Shown here piece after piece: positions 43,350 to 50,871 of a stretch of DNA of 64,000 bases. Location of the stretch: assembly GCF_019511345.1 (NCBI RefSeq), contig NZ_JAEUAK010000003.1, positions 186,001-250,000 of the forward strand, written 5' to 3'. The DNA is from Rhizobium mesosinicum (lineage in GTDB: Bacteria; Pseudomonadota; Alphaproteobacteria; Rhizobiales; Rhizobiaceae). Position 1 is the first letter of the stretch; each line of letters opens with the position of its first letter. The notes beneath the pieces are model-generated. The model saw nothing but the letters and a program-made list of their open reading frames with translations, ran no database searches and was not told the origin of the DNA. The position numbers and the translations under genes were made by a program.

Positions 43350-43781
43350 TCAGCTTATGTCCTGGACTTTCTTGCGGTCGACGAGGACCGAGCATTTGGC
43401 GTGACGCACCACGCGATCGACCACGGCTCCGAAAATATAGTCGGTAATATCTGCCACATGGGTCGACAGGATGATGAGGTCGGCCCCCTTTTCCCGCGCC
43501 GCGGCCAAAAGCACCCTGGCCGCGCTGCCGGCATGGACCTCGATAAAGGCAGGGATATTCATCTGCCGGCAGAGCAGGGTCAGCTTCGCCTCCGCGTCCT
43601 TTATGGCGGCGGTCTGAAAGTCGTCCGGCAGGCTCGTGGTCATGTAGCGTGGCATGGTTTCGACGGCGTGGATGACGAAGATCGAGCCATCCTTGTCGAG
43701 GAGGCCGGCTGCCTTGTTCAGGATACGCTCGGCCGTTTCGCGCGGGCCGTTGCCTATTGCGCAGACTATCGTTCGGTACAT
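43350..43781 (-). CDS. Single-domain universal stress protein
   Basis: A 143-aa UspA protein: MYRTIVCAIGNGPRETAERI at the start and a C-terminal nucleotide-binding region (LIILSTHVADITDYIFGAVV, followed by HAKCSVLVD). The usual G-x2-G-x9-G(S/T) signature is modified, so ATP binding is uncertain. A symmetric FNR box (43846-43859) predicts a 30-nt leader. It is divergent from the hemerythrin gene, which shares the box. Confidence 0.88.
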   Translation of the reverse strand: MYRTIVCAIGNGPRETAERILNKAAGLLDKDGSIFVIHAVETMPRYMTTSLPDDFQTAAIKDAEAKLTLLCRQMNIPAFIEVHAGSAARVLLAAAREKGADLIILSTHVADITDYIFGAVVDRVVRHAKCSVLVDRKKVQDIS

Positions 43782-43845
43782 ATCGGGTCGTTGCCTTTGT
43801 CCGCCGGATGGTCACCCAACTCTAGCCTTCCCCAGGGATCATACA

Positions 43846-43859
43846 TTGACCGATGTCAA
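43846..43859. promoter_or_regulatory. FNR/FixK box TTGAC-N4-GTCAA, shared by divergent genes
   Basis: A perfect palindrome placed so that the -41.5 rule gives start sites about 30 nt before the Usp gene (minus) and 62 nt before the hemerythrin gene (plus). Confidence 0.75.
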
Positions 43860-43955
43860 GAAACGATCCCGCATCATATTTGATGCAAGACAAGGCGGCT
43901 GCGGCAAGCGGGGTCTAACTTTCCAGTCGCCGTTTCCAGGGGACCCGATATAGAC

Positions 43956-44399
43956 ATGATCGCGACGCAGTCACCGCTTGCCGAACTCGAAGAAAAATAC
44001 CGTGAACTGGCATCGTGGTGCGATGTCATGCAGGCCCTTGCGGATTTCCTGCCCTGCCATATCGATGCGCAGGTATCGGATAACATCCGTGCCAATCTTC
44101 TGGCGCTCGTCGATCGTGTCCACAGACTGGAAGAGGCGTTTCTGTTTCCGGCGATCGCGGGCTGTTATGGCTGCGAAACGGCGGCCGAGATCGCCATCGA
44201 GCGGCGGCGGAAGGACCGTCAGCATGATCGCGACGCCACACAGAACCTTGTGAACATCTTTCACGATCTGCAAAGCAACAGTAGCGAGCTGTGCTCCGAA
44301 ACCATTGCATATACGCTGCGCGGCCTGGCACAGCGAATGCGCAGGCATATCGTCGCCGAGACCGAATTGATGAGCCTCTTGAGACGGAAAGCCGCCTAA
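43956..44399 (+). CDS. Hemerythrin HHE-like domain protein
   Basis: A 147-aa four-helix protein. His residues and acidic partners are spaced as in hemerythrin HHE domains: LADFLPCHID, VDRVHRLEEAFLFPAI, DRQHDRDATQNL, NIFHDL and MRRHIVAETELM. Such proteins bind a di-iron centre and sense or store O2 or NO. It carries three Cys residues. An FNR-type promoter upstream and the nearby denitrification genes fit a role in NO or low-oxygen physiology. Confidence 0.8.
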   Translation: MIATQSPLAELEEKYRELASWCDVMQALADFLPCHIDAQVSDNIRANLLALVDRVHRLEEAFLFPAIAGCYGCETAAEIAIERRRKDRQHDRDATQNLVNIFHDLQSNSSELCSETIAYTLRGLAQRMRRHIVAETELMSLLRRKAA

Positions 44400-44581
44400 G
44401 ACGCGGCCTTCGCTTGTGCGCCGCGTTCGCTGTCCGACGGCGCTTGCCCACGGTCACTCGTTTGTCTGCTGATCGGGGAAGGCACCGGCGGGCAGGCGGT
44501 GGCAGCTTTGCCGTTTGCACCGTATCGAGAATGGGCAGCGCGATACATAGCTTCGAGGAAGTCATGCTGAACCGCTGTCAC
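44396..44581 (-). CDS. Possible small hypothetical protein, 61 aa
   Basis: A frame from GTG 44581 (VTAVQHDFLEAMYRAAHSRY) to TAG 44396 lies 17 bp after the LysE-type gene on the same strand and has reasonable codon use. The C-terminal half is Ser/Pro/Gln-rich and probably disordered. It overlaps the end of the hemerythrin gene by 4 bp. The ribosome-binding site is poor and no family is known. Confidence 0.35.
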   Translation of the reverse strand: MTAVQHDFLEAMYRAAHSRYGANGKAATACPPVPSPISRQTSDRGQAPSDSERGAQAKAAS

Positions 44582-44597
44582 GAAGATCTCACAGCTC

Positions 44598-45161
44598 TCA
44601 GGCCCAAAGAGCGTCGATGGCAAGTGTCACGGAGAAGGCGACCAGCACCGCACAACCGCAATGGCGCGCAAGAGGTGGGACTTGCACGTAACGTCCGACG
44701 AGCAGGCGGCCAAGGCCGAGCCATATCGCCGACGTCACTGCCACGCAGCAGACGAACGCCACCATCGCTGCGGGTATCCCCGCTTCGACAGCGGGCACCA
44801 GGGTAAGGCCGATGATGATTGCTTTCGGATTGAGCAGCGTGGTGATGAAGAGCTGAACGCCGCCGAGCCTGTTCTGGCCGCCCGCCGGCGCCGGAACCCA
44901 CAGCTTCAGTGCAAGACAAAGAACCCAGATTGCCGAGATCAGCTTGACGGTGCTAGCGATGCCTGGATGGCCATTGAGGAGCGGAGCGGCAATGCTCGAC
45001 ACCGGAACGGCGATTGCGAGATAGGCGAGCACCACCGCGGCGATGAGCGACAGGAACCGCCTTACGGTCAATACTGTCGACGCCAGGGCCAGAACGGCAT
45101 TGGTAGGACCTGGAAGGATCAGCAGCGAGAAGACGGCGATAACGAATGTCGGCAGGTTCAT
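44598..45161 (-). CDS. LysE/RhtB family exporter
   Basis: A 187-aa membrane protein with about six helices. Family signature near the N-terminus: LLILPGPTNAVLALASTV; also TTLLNPKAIIIGLTLVPA in the middle. It probably exports an amino acid or derivative, but the substrate cannot be told. The ATG at 45161 is chosen; the frame is open 12 codons further without a better site. A one-mismatch FNR box (45216-45229) predicts a leader of about 20 nt. Confidence 0.85.
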   Translation of the reverse strand: MNLPTFVIAVFSLLILPGPTNAVLALASTVLTVRRFLSLIAAVVLAYLAIAVPVSSIAAPLLNGHPGIASTVKLISAIWVLCLALKLWVPAPAGGQNRLGGVQLFITTLLNPKAIIIGLTLVPAVEAGIPAAMVAFVCCVAVTSAIWLGLGRLLVGRYVQVPPLARHCGCAVLVAFSVTLAIDALWA

Positions 45162-45215
45162 CAAATCCGGTCCCCGATCGTCTGCCACCCTTCTCATGAA
45201 TCCTGATCGACGGTC

Positions 45216-45229
45216 TTGATCTATGTCAG
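45216..45229 (-). promoter_or_regulatory. FNR-like box for the LysE-type gene
   Basis: TTGAT-N4-GTCAG, one mismatch. Spacing predicts a 20-nt leader to ATG 45161. Confidence 0.5.
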
Positions 45230-45251
45230 TTCAAGCATTGCTGCGGCCAGA

Positions 45252-45265
45252 TTGAGATTTGTCAA
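45252..45265 (+). promoter_or_regulatory. FNR-like box for the 70-aa protein gene
   Basis: TTGAG-N4-GTCAA, one mismatch. Spacing at -41.5 predicts transcription from about 45300, 31 nt before ATG 45331. Confidence 0.55.
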
Positions 45266-45330
45266 GGACGAGCGAAGCTCTCGCATCCACAGCTATGTGA
45301 ATCCATGTTCGAAAAGCGACCCGTGCCAAA

Positions 45331-45543
45331 ATGCTCCTGAGAGACATCGATCCAATCACCGCCAGTCGCGTTCTGCACATCTATGAGGGTATTGCAGAGG
45401 CGTCGTGGTTCAATCGCAATCGTGCCACCGAATGGGAGCTGCTCAAGCTCGTGCTCCACCATATCGCGCCCCATCAGGACGAGGAATATGTTCGGAAACT
45501 ATGCACCCGCGAAGCGTTGGAGCGCTTCTGCCGAAGCGTGTAA
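45331..45543 (+). CDS. Small hypothetical protein, 70 aa
   Basis: A soluble helical protein (MLLRDIDPITASRVLHIYEG; later WELLKLVLHHIAPHQDEEYV). Several His and acidic residues are clustered, but no metal motif is assigned. No family recognised. An FNR-like box at the correct distance suggests microaerobic expression. It overlaps the end of the minus-strand DUF1488-like gene by 45 bp. Confidence 0.55.
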   Translation: MLLRDIDPITASRVLHIYEGIAEASWFNRNRATEWELLKLVLHHIAPHQDEEYVRKLCTREALERFCRSV

Positions 45544-45969
45544 CTCGGCCGAGGGATCGGTTCGGTTGGGAAAGGGTGTGATGGCACCGCCGATACCTTG
45601 CCACGTCCACAGCGGTTCTGACCGCGCATGGCCGCGGCGCCAGCAACTTACCTCGGTTGCAGTGACGACCAGGGCTTGCGCACGCCTCGGATCGCATTTG
45701 CCATAGGCGAGGGCGATCTCGCAAAAGCAATGCAGAAACTGGAAAAGCCGCGCCTCGTTCGCCCGCGGGGGCGAGGCAACGCTCAGCAGCGATCGCCTGG
45801 TGACGATCACGCGCCTGATTTGGTCAGCGAGTTGAAGATCGATGAGGCCGCATTTTTCTGCGTCGTCGAATCGGGCCGAGATGATCGAATACGCCACCTT
45901 GCGCTCTCCTGGACGTTCAGCACGACCGAATACGCTTCGGTCCGAATCAAGGCCGATCTTCATCGCCAT
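45499..45969 (-). CDS. DUF1488-like protein, 156 aa
   Basis: The central part aligns by eye with the product of the gene at 55754: [20 protein letters not shown] here against VVIIDRDALLQICNPPRADE there, both followed by a CEIA motif. This is the DUF1488 pattern. The start at 45969 has AAGGA at good spacing and overlaps the end of tatA by 23 bp; a C-terminal extension of about 50 residues is unique to this copy and may be read-through into non-conserved sequence. The function of DUF1488 is unknown. Confidence 0.6.
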   Translation of the reverse strand: MAMKIGLDSDRSVFGRAERPGERKVAYSIISARFDDAEKCGLIDLQLADQIRRVIVTRRSLLSVASPPRANEARLFQFLHCFCEIALAYGKCDPRRAQALVVTATEVSCWRRGHARSEPLWTWQGIGGAITPFPNRTDPSAELHASAEALQRFAGA

Positions 45970-46117
45970 TCCCGTCCTTCTCGTCGTCGATGCCCTTCTT
46001 GAAGGCCCGGATCCCATGGGCGACGTCGCCCATCAGCTCGGGGATCTTGCCGCGTCCAAACAGGATGAGGACAATGGCGAGGACGATCAGCCAATGCCAT
46101 GCACTAAAGCTTCCCAT
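45947..46117 (-). CDS. tatA: Twin-arginine translocase subunit TatA, solitary
   Basis: A 56-aa TatA/E protein: an N-terminal membrane helix ([20 protein letters not shown]), the [13 protein letters not shown] hinge and an amphipathic helix ([10 protein letters not shown]), then a short acidic tail. It starts at 46117 behind GGAGT. No tatB or tatC is adjacent, so it is an extra TatA copy. It may raise Tat capacity for NirK, whose signal peptide carries a twin-arginine motif. A TTG-N8-CAA box (46170-46183) gives a leader of about 18 nt. Confidence 0.9.
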   Translation of the reverse strand: MGSFSAWHWLIVLAIVLILFGRGKIPELMGDVAHGIRAFKKGIDDEKDGNGDEDRP

Positions 46118-46169
46118 TCCGATGACTCCCTGCAATATGGCGAGCTTAGACTTTTCGCCTCGATCGTGA

Positions 46170-46183
46170 TTGATCTGGCGCAA
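46170..46183 (-). promoter_or_regulatory. FNR/NnrR-type box upstream of tatA
   Basis: TTGAT-N4-CGCAA (TTG-N8-CAA). Spacing fits activation of the tatA/DUF1488 unit. Confidence 0.55.
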
Positions 46184-46241
46184 ACGCGGCGATGATTGTG
46201 AAACTGGCGGCCGACTGCTGGTCGCAGTCGAGGTCGCTGAT

Positions 46242-46451
46242 TTATGGATAGAGATTCCCGACCGCTTCATTCTCGGCGGGCCTACGCTGAATGCTCGCTC
46301 GCCCGCCGGCATTCGGTTCCGGCGCGAAAAGCGGTCGTATCTGCAGGAGAAACAGTTCGATGGCTGCGCGTGCCTCGCTGCCTGCCGAGCTGCCGCAGCC
46401 CATGAATTCGAGCAGGTCGATGCGTCGGTCCCGGCAATACTCCGCCTTCAT
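46242..46451 (-). CDS. Small unknown protein, third of three coupled ORFs, 69 aa
   Basis: Its ATG overlaps the stop of the preceding small gene (ATGA), which implies coupled translation. It has Cys at positions 6 and 19 ([20 protein letters not shown]) and a central helix. No family. It is the last gene of the ubiT-ubiU-ubiV unit. Confidence 0.5.
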   Translation of the reverse strand: MKAEYCRDRRIDLLEFMGCGSSAGSEARAAIELFLLQIRPLFAPEPNAGGRASIQRRPAENEAVGNLYP

Positions 46452-46690
46452 GACGGAAGCTCTCCAGCCTCTTTCCCGATAACAGTCTGCTCAGCGTCAA
46501 GAACGTCGCGCCGATTGGCGAGGAAGGCCTTGAGAAGTTGAGAGCCCATTCTTGCCTGCTTTGCCACGTCATCGAAAATCAGAGCCGCTTCCTCGACCTC
46601 GCCGATCTCGGAGGCGGGTCCGAACTGCTCCAGTTCCTTGAGAAGCTCCATGAGCGTCCCGACCTTCGCTTTCTGGCGCAAGGCCGACAT
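46448..46690 (-). CDS. Small helical unknown protein, second coupled ORF, 80 aa
   Basis: ATG 46690 follows AGGAG at good spacing; an alternative ATG at 46729 overlaps the previous stop as TGATG and would add 13 residues. The product is acidic and helical (LMELLKELEQFGPASEIGEV; IFDDVAKQARMGSQLLKAFL). No family recognised. Position downstream of ubiV suggests a role linked to anaerobic ubiquinone synthesis or respiration. Confidence 0.6.
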   Translation of the reverse strand: MSALRQKAKVGTLMELLKELEQFGPASEIGEVEEAALIFDDVAKQARMGSQLLKAFLANRRDVLDAEQTVIGKEAGELPS

Positions 46691-46728
46691 GAACAGCTCC
46701 TGTACGACCGCAGCCCTTTGTCTTGGCA

Positions 46729-46863
46729 TCAGATGCGCAGCAATTCGCCGACGAGAAGGGTGCAGTTGCAGTCGGAATGGGGTTCCTTCGTAAAGGCCTT
46801 TATCTGGCGCAGGGCAGTTAAAATCCGTCTGTCGCCCGAAGCTTCTTTTTTCGCGAGTCTCAT
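46729..46863 (-). CDS. Tiny protein with CxC, first coupled ORF, 44 aa
   Basis: Starts at ATG 46863 behind GGGAGA, 3 bp after the ubiV stop. The 44-residue product is basic at the N-terminus and ends with a segment holding HSDCNCTLL; the Cys-x-Cys with a nearby His could bind metal. No family known. It is shorter than usual ORF cut-offs but is supported by its ribosome-binding site and tight coupling on both sides. Confidence 0.55.
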   Translation of the reverse strand: MRLAKKEASGDRRILTALRQIKAFTKEPHSDCNCTLLVGELLRI

Positions 46864-46865
46864 TG

Positions 46866-47783
46866 TCATTCTCCCAAATCCCTCGCGTTTCTCAGGCGCG
46901 CGACCCATTCCGCGCCGGCCTTACCGTGGTAGAACCCGTTCGACAGCGGAATCTGCGGATAGACGTCGCGCAGCTCCGCCAGCGCCTGTTCGCTCTCGGT
47001 GTCGCCATTCAGAACGCGGCGAAAAATCCAGGATACTTCGACCATGTCGCAGGCCTGCGGCGATAGCCGAAGCGAACGGATGCCCTGCGCCATCCACTCG
47101 CCGGGGCCCTCAAGCAAGGCTTGGCATGTATGCGAAAGCGTCTGCACGCCATTCAGAGCAAGAAAGGGTTGGCCGGAAATGGTGTTGACCGTCATGCCGT
47201 CCGGATCCTCCTGGCAGACGAATTGGCAATTGTCCTTGGTCCGCCCTTTCGAGCGCGCATGAGCGCAGCGCGCAGAAATGGCGAGCGGCATGCGGCCGAA
47301 GGCGAAGACTTCGATATCGAGATCAGGACAGGACGTAGCGATGGCGGCCACGGAGGCAGCGGGAAGCTCCGGCGGCAGACAGATCGCCGTCGCGCCATTG
47401 GACGCAAGGACGTGTGCGGCAGCTGCATTATAGACATTGACGAGCGGTCCGACGGTGTGCGGCCGGCCCTTCAGGAGATTAAGGGCAGAGAGATCATTGG
47501 CCTCGACGAGCCTGACATCTTCCTGAGCGAGCGCCCTCTGATAGTTCGCCTCGCGTTCCAATGTCACCAGGGCCAGTGTCGAGAGCCTGACCTCTTTCCC
47601 TGCTGCTTCCAGCCGTTCGATGACAGCAGCCAGTTCGGCTTCCATGAAATGCAGGCGCTTGGAGCAGATCGTCTCGCCGATGACGACGACATCGACAGGG
47701 GCCTCGTCGGCGATCCCAAAATAGAAGTCGCGCCATCTCTCGCTCGGCCAGAGATATTGAAGCGGGCCAAGTGTCAGCTTCAT
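46866..47783 (-). CDS. ubiV: UbiV, O2-independent ubiquinone hydroxylation factor
   Basis: A 305-aa U32-family protein. It shows the UbiV set of four Cys that hold a 4Fe-4S cluster: Cys40 (GETICSKRLHF) and three in SARCAHARSKGRTKDNCQFV followed by CQ. With UbiU it forms the complex that hydroxylates the quinone ring without O2. The gene follows ubiU by 3 bp and precedes three tiny ORFs. Membership in a six-gene unit under an FNR/NnrR-type box fits anaerobic expression. Confidence 0.93.
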   Translation of the reverse strand: MKLTLGPLQYLWPSERWRDFYFGIADEAPVDVVVIGETICSKRLHFMEAELAAVIERLEAAGKEVRLSTLALVTLEREANYQRALAQEDVRLVEANDLSALNLLKGRPHTVGPLVNVYNAAAAHVLASNGATAICLPPELPAASVAAIATSCPDLDIEVFAFGRMPLAISARCAHARSKGRTKDNCQFVCQEDPDGMTVNTISGQPFLALNGVQTLSHTCQALLEGPGEWMAQGIRSLRLSPQACDMVEVSWIFRRVLNGDTESEQALAELRDVYPQIPLSNGFYHGKAGAEWVARLRNARDLGE

Positions 47784-47786
47784 CTC

Positions 47787-48764
47787 TCACCTCCACCGCT
47801 TGTCATAGGCGCCCTGCGTCGTCTCCAATCCCTCACTGAGGGCTTTGAGACGGGCCATCAAAGCCGGACGATCGGCAGGGGCGGCTTCCATCGCGGCGCG
47901 CAGCGTCGAAACGACCTGCGAAATATATGCCTTGCCGCGTTGGCGCCCCTCCACCTTCAGCGCCGCGACACCGGCTGCCCGGAGTTCGTCCAACTGATCC
48001 ATGACATCGAGCGAAACCGGATCCTCGAAGGCATAGGTCTTGCTCTTGCCGATCTCGAAGCGCCCCTTGCAGAGGGTTGGATAGCCGGCCGGCTCCTTTT
48101 CGGAGAACCTGTTGATCGTAAACCCGCCGAGTTCCGACACCATGTCGGTGCCTTCCTGCCTATAGCGGACGTGACTTGCCGGCGAGCAGACGCCGTTCAT
48201 GTTGGGCGACTTTCCCGTGGCATAGGAAGACAGTGCACACCGCCCTTCCGCCATGACACAGAGGCCGCCGAAGACGAAAACCTCTAGCTCGCAAGACACC
48301 TGACGGGCGATGCGGGCAATGTCGGTGACCGTCAGCGTTCGGGGAAGGACGACCCGGGCTGCGCCGAAACTTTCGACCAGATAGGCAAGGGCGTCCGGAT
48401 TGGAGGCGGAAGCCTGCACGGAGATGTGCAGGCGCTGGTGCGGATGACGTTCGGCAACATGTGCCATCAATCCGAAGTCGGCAACGATCAGCGCGTCGGC
48501 CCCGGCATCGGCTGCTTCCTGCGCCCGGCGATACCAGAGGTCCTCCCGCCCTGCCGTCATGAAGGTGTTTAGTGCCACAAACGTCTTGACGCCTCGGGCA
48601 CCGGCATAGGACACGGCTTGTCGGAGTTCCTGCACGTCAAAATTCAAGCCCGGGAAGTTTCGGGCATTCGTCTCGTCGCGAAAGCCGCAATAGACCGCGT
48701 CCGCACCAGCATCGACGGCCTCTCTGAAAGATGAGGGTGTTCCGGCCGGGCATATCAATTCCAT
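47787..48764 (-). CDS. ubiU: UbiU, O2-independent ubiquinone hydroxylation factor
   Basis: A 325-aa U32-family protein starting MELICPAGTPSSFREAVDAG. The four cluster cysteines are seen in GGLCVMAEGRCALSSY, NMNGVCSPAS and YPTLCKGRFE. It pairs with UbiV and takes its oxygen atom from prephenate rather than O2. It overlaps the end of ubiT by 10 bp and is followed by ubiV, the conserved order ubiT-ubiU-ubiV. Confidence 0.94.
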   Translation of the reverse strand: MELICPAGTPSSFREAVDAGADAVYCGFRDETNARNFPGLNFDVQELRQAVSYAGARGVKTFVALNTFMTAGREDLWYRRAQEAADAGADALIVADFGLMAHVAERHPHQRLHISVQASASNPDALAYLVESFGAARVVLPRTLTVTDIARIARQVSCELEVFVFGGLCVMAEGRCALSSYATGKSPNMNGVCSPASHVRYRQEGTDMVSELGGFTINRFSEKEPAGYPTLCKGRFEIGKSKTYAFEDPVSLDVMDQLDELRAAGVAALKVEGRQRGKAYISQVVSTLRAAMEAAPADRPALMARLKALSEGLETTQGAYDKRWR

Positions 48765-49261
48765 CTTGCACCCGCAGCTTCGAGTGCGCGGCGCCGGATG
48801 GAGGAGAGTGCTCCCATGACCGGACGGCGGACCGGCCCCGACATGTCTCCGGCCAATTTCACCAGATCGATTGCGCTGTCGTCGAGCGCGTTTCGAAGTG
48901 CCAGCACGGCTTCCATATTGCCTGTCACGGTAAGCTTGCGCGCGAAGAAGACGGCATCGCCGTCAAGCCTGCCTTCGACAAGCGCAAGCATCAGGAACAG
49001 GGGGCCGCTGATCCTGGCGTCGGCAGTTGGCGCGCGCCCCCGCCGAAAGGTCTGGATGCTGTCTCCGGCTGGCCGGATCACGAACTCGAAGGCAAGGTCG
49101 GAAGGGGCAAAACCAAAACTCGAATATCGATAATCGCCGAGCCGGTCGAAGAGCCGGGAATGCGATTTGAGCACCTGCTGAAACAACAGGGACGCGGCGC
49201 GGGCTGCGATCGGCAACGGCACGATGCCGGCCGCAGTGATCAGGCGGGATGAAACAAGCAT
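48755..49261 (-). CDS. ubiT: UbiT, SCP2-domain accessory protein for anaerobic ubiquinone synthesis
   Basis: A 168-aa protein with an SCP2 lipid-binding domain (SDLAFEFVIRPAGDSIQTFR; ARISGPLFLMLALVEGRLDG; VTGNMEAVLALRNALD). It is thought to bind hydrophobic ubiquinone precursors and scaffold the O2-independent pathway. The ATG at 49261 follows GAAGAGGG; the frame before it is not coding. It is the first gene of the minus-strand unit. The box at 49315-49328 gives a leader of about 19 nt. Confidence 0.9.
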   Translation of the reverse strand: MLVSSRLITAAGIVPLPIAARAASLLFQQVLKSHSRLFDRLGDYRYSSFGFAPSDLAFEFVIRPAGDSIQTFRRGRAPTADARISGPLFLMLALVEGRLDGDAVFFARKLTVTGNMEAVLALRNALDDSAIDLVKLAGDMSGPVRRPVMGALSSIRRRALEAAGARWN

Positions 49262-49314
49262 AGAGCCCTCTTCTCGTGAGAAGGGCACCCTAGGGCCTGG
49301 CGCATTCGCGCTGT

Positions 49315-49328
49315 TTGTCCTGAGACAA
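49315..49328. promoter_or_regulatory. Palindromic TTGTC-N4-GACAA box between ubiT and ubiD
   Basis: Matches the TTG-N8-CAA pattern with symmetric halves. Spacing suits ubiT. On the ubiD side the predicted start site falls on the ATG itself. Confidence 0.65.
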
Positions 49329-49362
49329 AGACAGGAGCGGTTTCCTCGCCGATTGCATCCCC

Positions 49363-50871
49363 ATGCTAAACGATGCACCCAAGATCAAACGTTATGCCGA
49401 CCTGCAATCCTTCATCCGCGAACTCGAGCAGCGCCGGCTGCTTCTGTCGGTCGACGAACCGGTGTCGCTCGTCCATGAACTGACCGCCCTGCATCGGCAT
49501 GTCCTTGAGGAAAATGGTCCGGCCCTTCTCATAAAGGCACCGATAGACGCCAATGGACGGCGCAGCCCTATTCCGGTGCTCGTCAATCTGTTCGGCACAA
49601 GGGAGCGAATTGAGCTTGGCTTCGGGATCGAGACGGGCGGCCTCGGGCAACTTGGGCAGGATCTTGCCGACCTGCGAAATCCATCTGCGCCAAAATCGTT
49701 CGCAGACGCCTTGAGCAGGCTTCCTCTGCTCAAGGCCGCAAGCTGCATGCGGCCAAGGCATCGACGCAGGGCCCTGTCGCAGGCGATGGTCTACCGTGGA
49801 GCCGATATCGATACCGGCATGCTTCCGGTCCAATGGTGCTGGCCGGGCGAACCGGCCCCTCTGGTGACCTGGCCGTTGGTCATCACCTGCGATCCCGACG
49901 ATCCTGACGACGTCAATGTCGGCATCTATCGGATGCAGGTTCGCGACCGCTCCTCGCTGATCGTTCGCTGGCTTTCCAATCGCGGCGGCGCGAAACATTT
50001 CCGCCAATGGCAGCGACGCGGTCAGGACATGCCCGTGGCGATCGCGATCGGCGCAGACCCTGCGACGCTGCTTGCCGCCGTCATGCCCCTGCCTGAAGGA
50101 ATGAGCGAACTGAATTTCGCGGGAATCCTGCGCGGAGCGCGCACGCAGCTTGCCAGAGCCCTGACCGTGCCGCTCGACGTGCCGGCGTGCGCCGAGATCA
50201 TTCTGGAGGGACGCGTGTCGATCGATGAGACAGCGCCTGAAGGTCCTTACGGAGACCATACCGGCTACTACAACAGTGTCGAACCCTTTCCGGTCGTCCG
50301 GCTGAGCGCCATCACCACCCGTCGTTCGCCCCTTTACCTCTCGACCTATACAGGTCGTCCGCCGGACGAGCCCTCCCGGCTCGGGGAGGCGATGACAGAG
50401 CTGTTCATCCCGATCCTGAGACGACAGTTTCCCGAAATCTCCGACCTCTGGCTGCCGCCGGAGGCATGCTCCTACCGCATGGCGGTCGTCGCCATCGACA
50501 AGCGCTATCCGGGGCAGGCGCGCAGGGTGATGATGGGGCTCTGGTCGATGCTGCCGCAATTCAACTACACCAAGCTCATCATCGTGGTCGATGCCGACAT
50601 CGGCGTGCGGCGCTGGGAGGATGTCATGTGGGCCGTGTCGACGCGGTTCGATGCCTCGCGCGATTTGATGGTCCTTCAAAACACGCCGATCGATTATCTT
50701 GATTTCGCATCACCCCGAGCGGGTCTCGGAACAAAGATGGGCCTCGACGCCACCCGCAAGATCGGGCCGGAAAGCGACCGCGAGTGGGGTCGCGAGTTGC
50801 GCATGCCGTCCGATATTGCGGCGCGCGCGGCAACAACCTGGGAAAGGATCAAACGTGACATCGTTTCCTGA
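49363..50871 (+). CDS. ubiD: UbiD family decarboxylase
   Basis: A 502-aa prenyl-FMN-dependent decarboxylase. Signatures include RYADLQSFIRELEQRRLLLS, GIYRMQVRDRSSLIVRW and the highly conserved catalytic-region string ETAPEGPYGDHTGYY, followed by IDKRYPGQARRVM. It removes the carboxyl group of 4-hydroxy-3-polyprenylbenzoate in ubiquinone synthesis or acts on a similar aromatic acid. It overlaps ubiX, which makes its cofactor. Standing beside ubiTUV, it looks like a dedicated anaerobic copy. Confidence 0.92.
   Translation: MLNDAPKIKRYADLQSFIRELEQRRLLLSVDEPVSLVHELTALHRHVLEENGPALLIKAPIDANGRRSPIPVLVNLFGTRERIELGFGIETGGLGQLGQDLADLRNPSAPKSFADALSRLPLLKAASCMRPRHRRRALSQAMVYRGADIDTGMLPVQWCWPGEPAPLVTWPLVITCDPDDPDDVNVGIYRMQVRDRSSLIVRWLSNRGGAKHFRQWQRRGQDMPVAIAIGADPATLLAAVMPLPEGMSELNFAGILRGARTQLARALTVPLDVPACAEIILEGRVSIDETAPEGPYGDHTGYYNSVEPFPVVRLSAITTRRSPLYLSTYTGRPPDEPSRLGEAMTELFIPILRRQFPEISDLWLPPEACSYRMAVVAIDKRYPGQARRVMMGLWSMLPQFNYTKLIIVVDADIGVRRWEDVMWAVSTRFDASRDLMVLQNTPIDYLDFASPRAGLGTKMGLDATRKIGPESDREWGRELRMPSDIAARAATTWERIKRDIVS

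Noticed and set aside
44291..44806. Plus-strand 171-codon frame spanning the hemerythrin end and the LysE-type gene
   Set aside because: It crosses two supported genes in other frames and is Arg-rich without motifs.
49366..50679. A 437-codon minus-strand open frame within ubiD
   Set aside because: Antisense to ubiD; no start signal or family.
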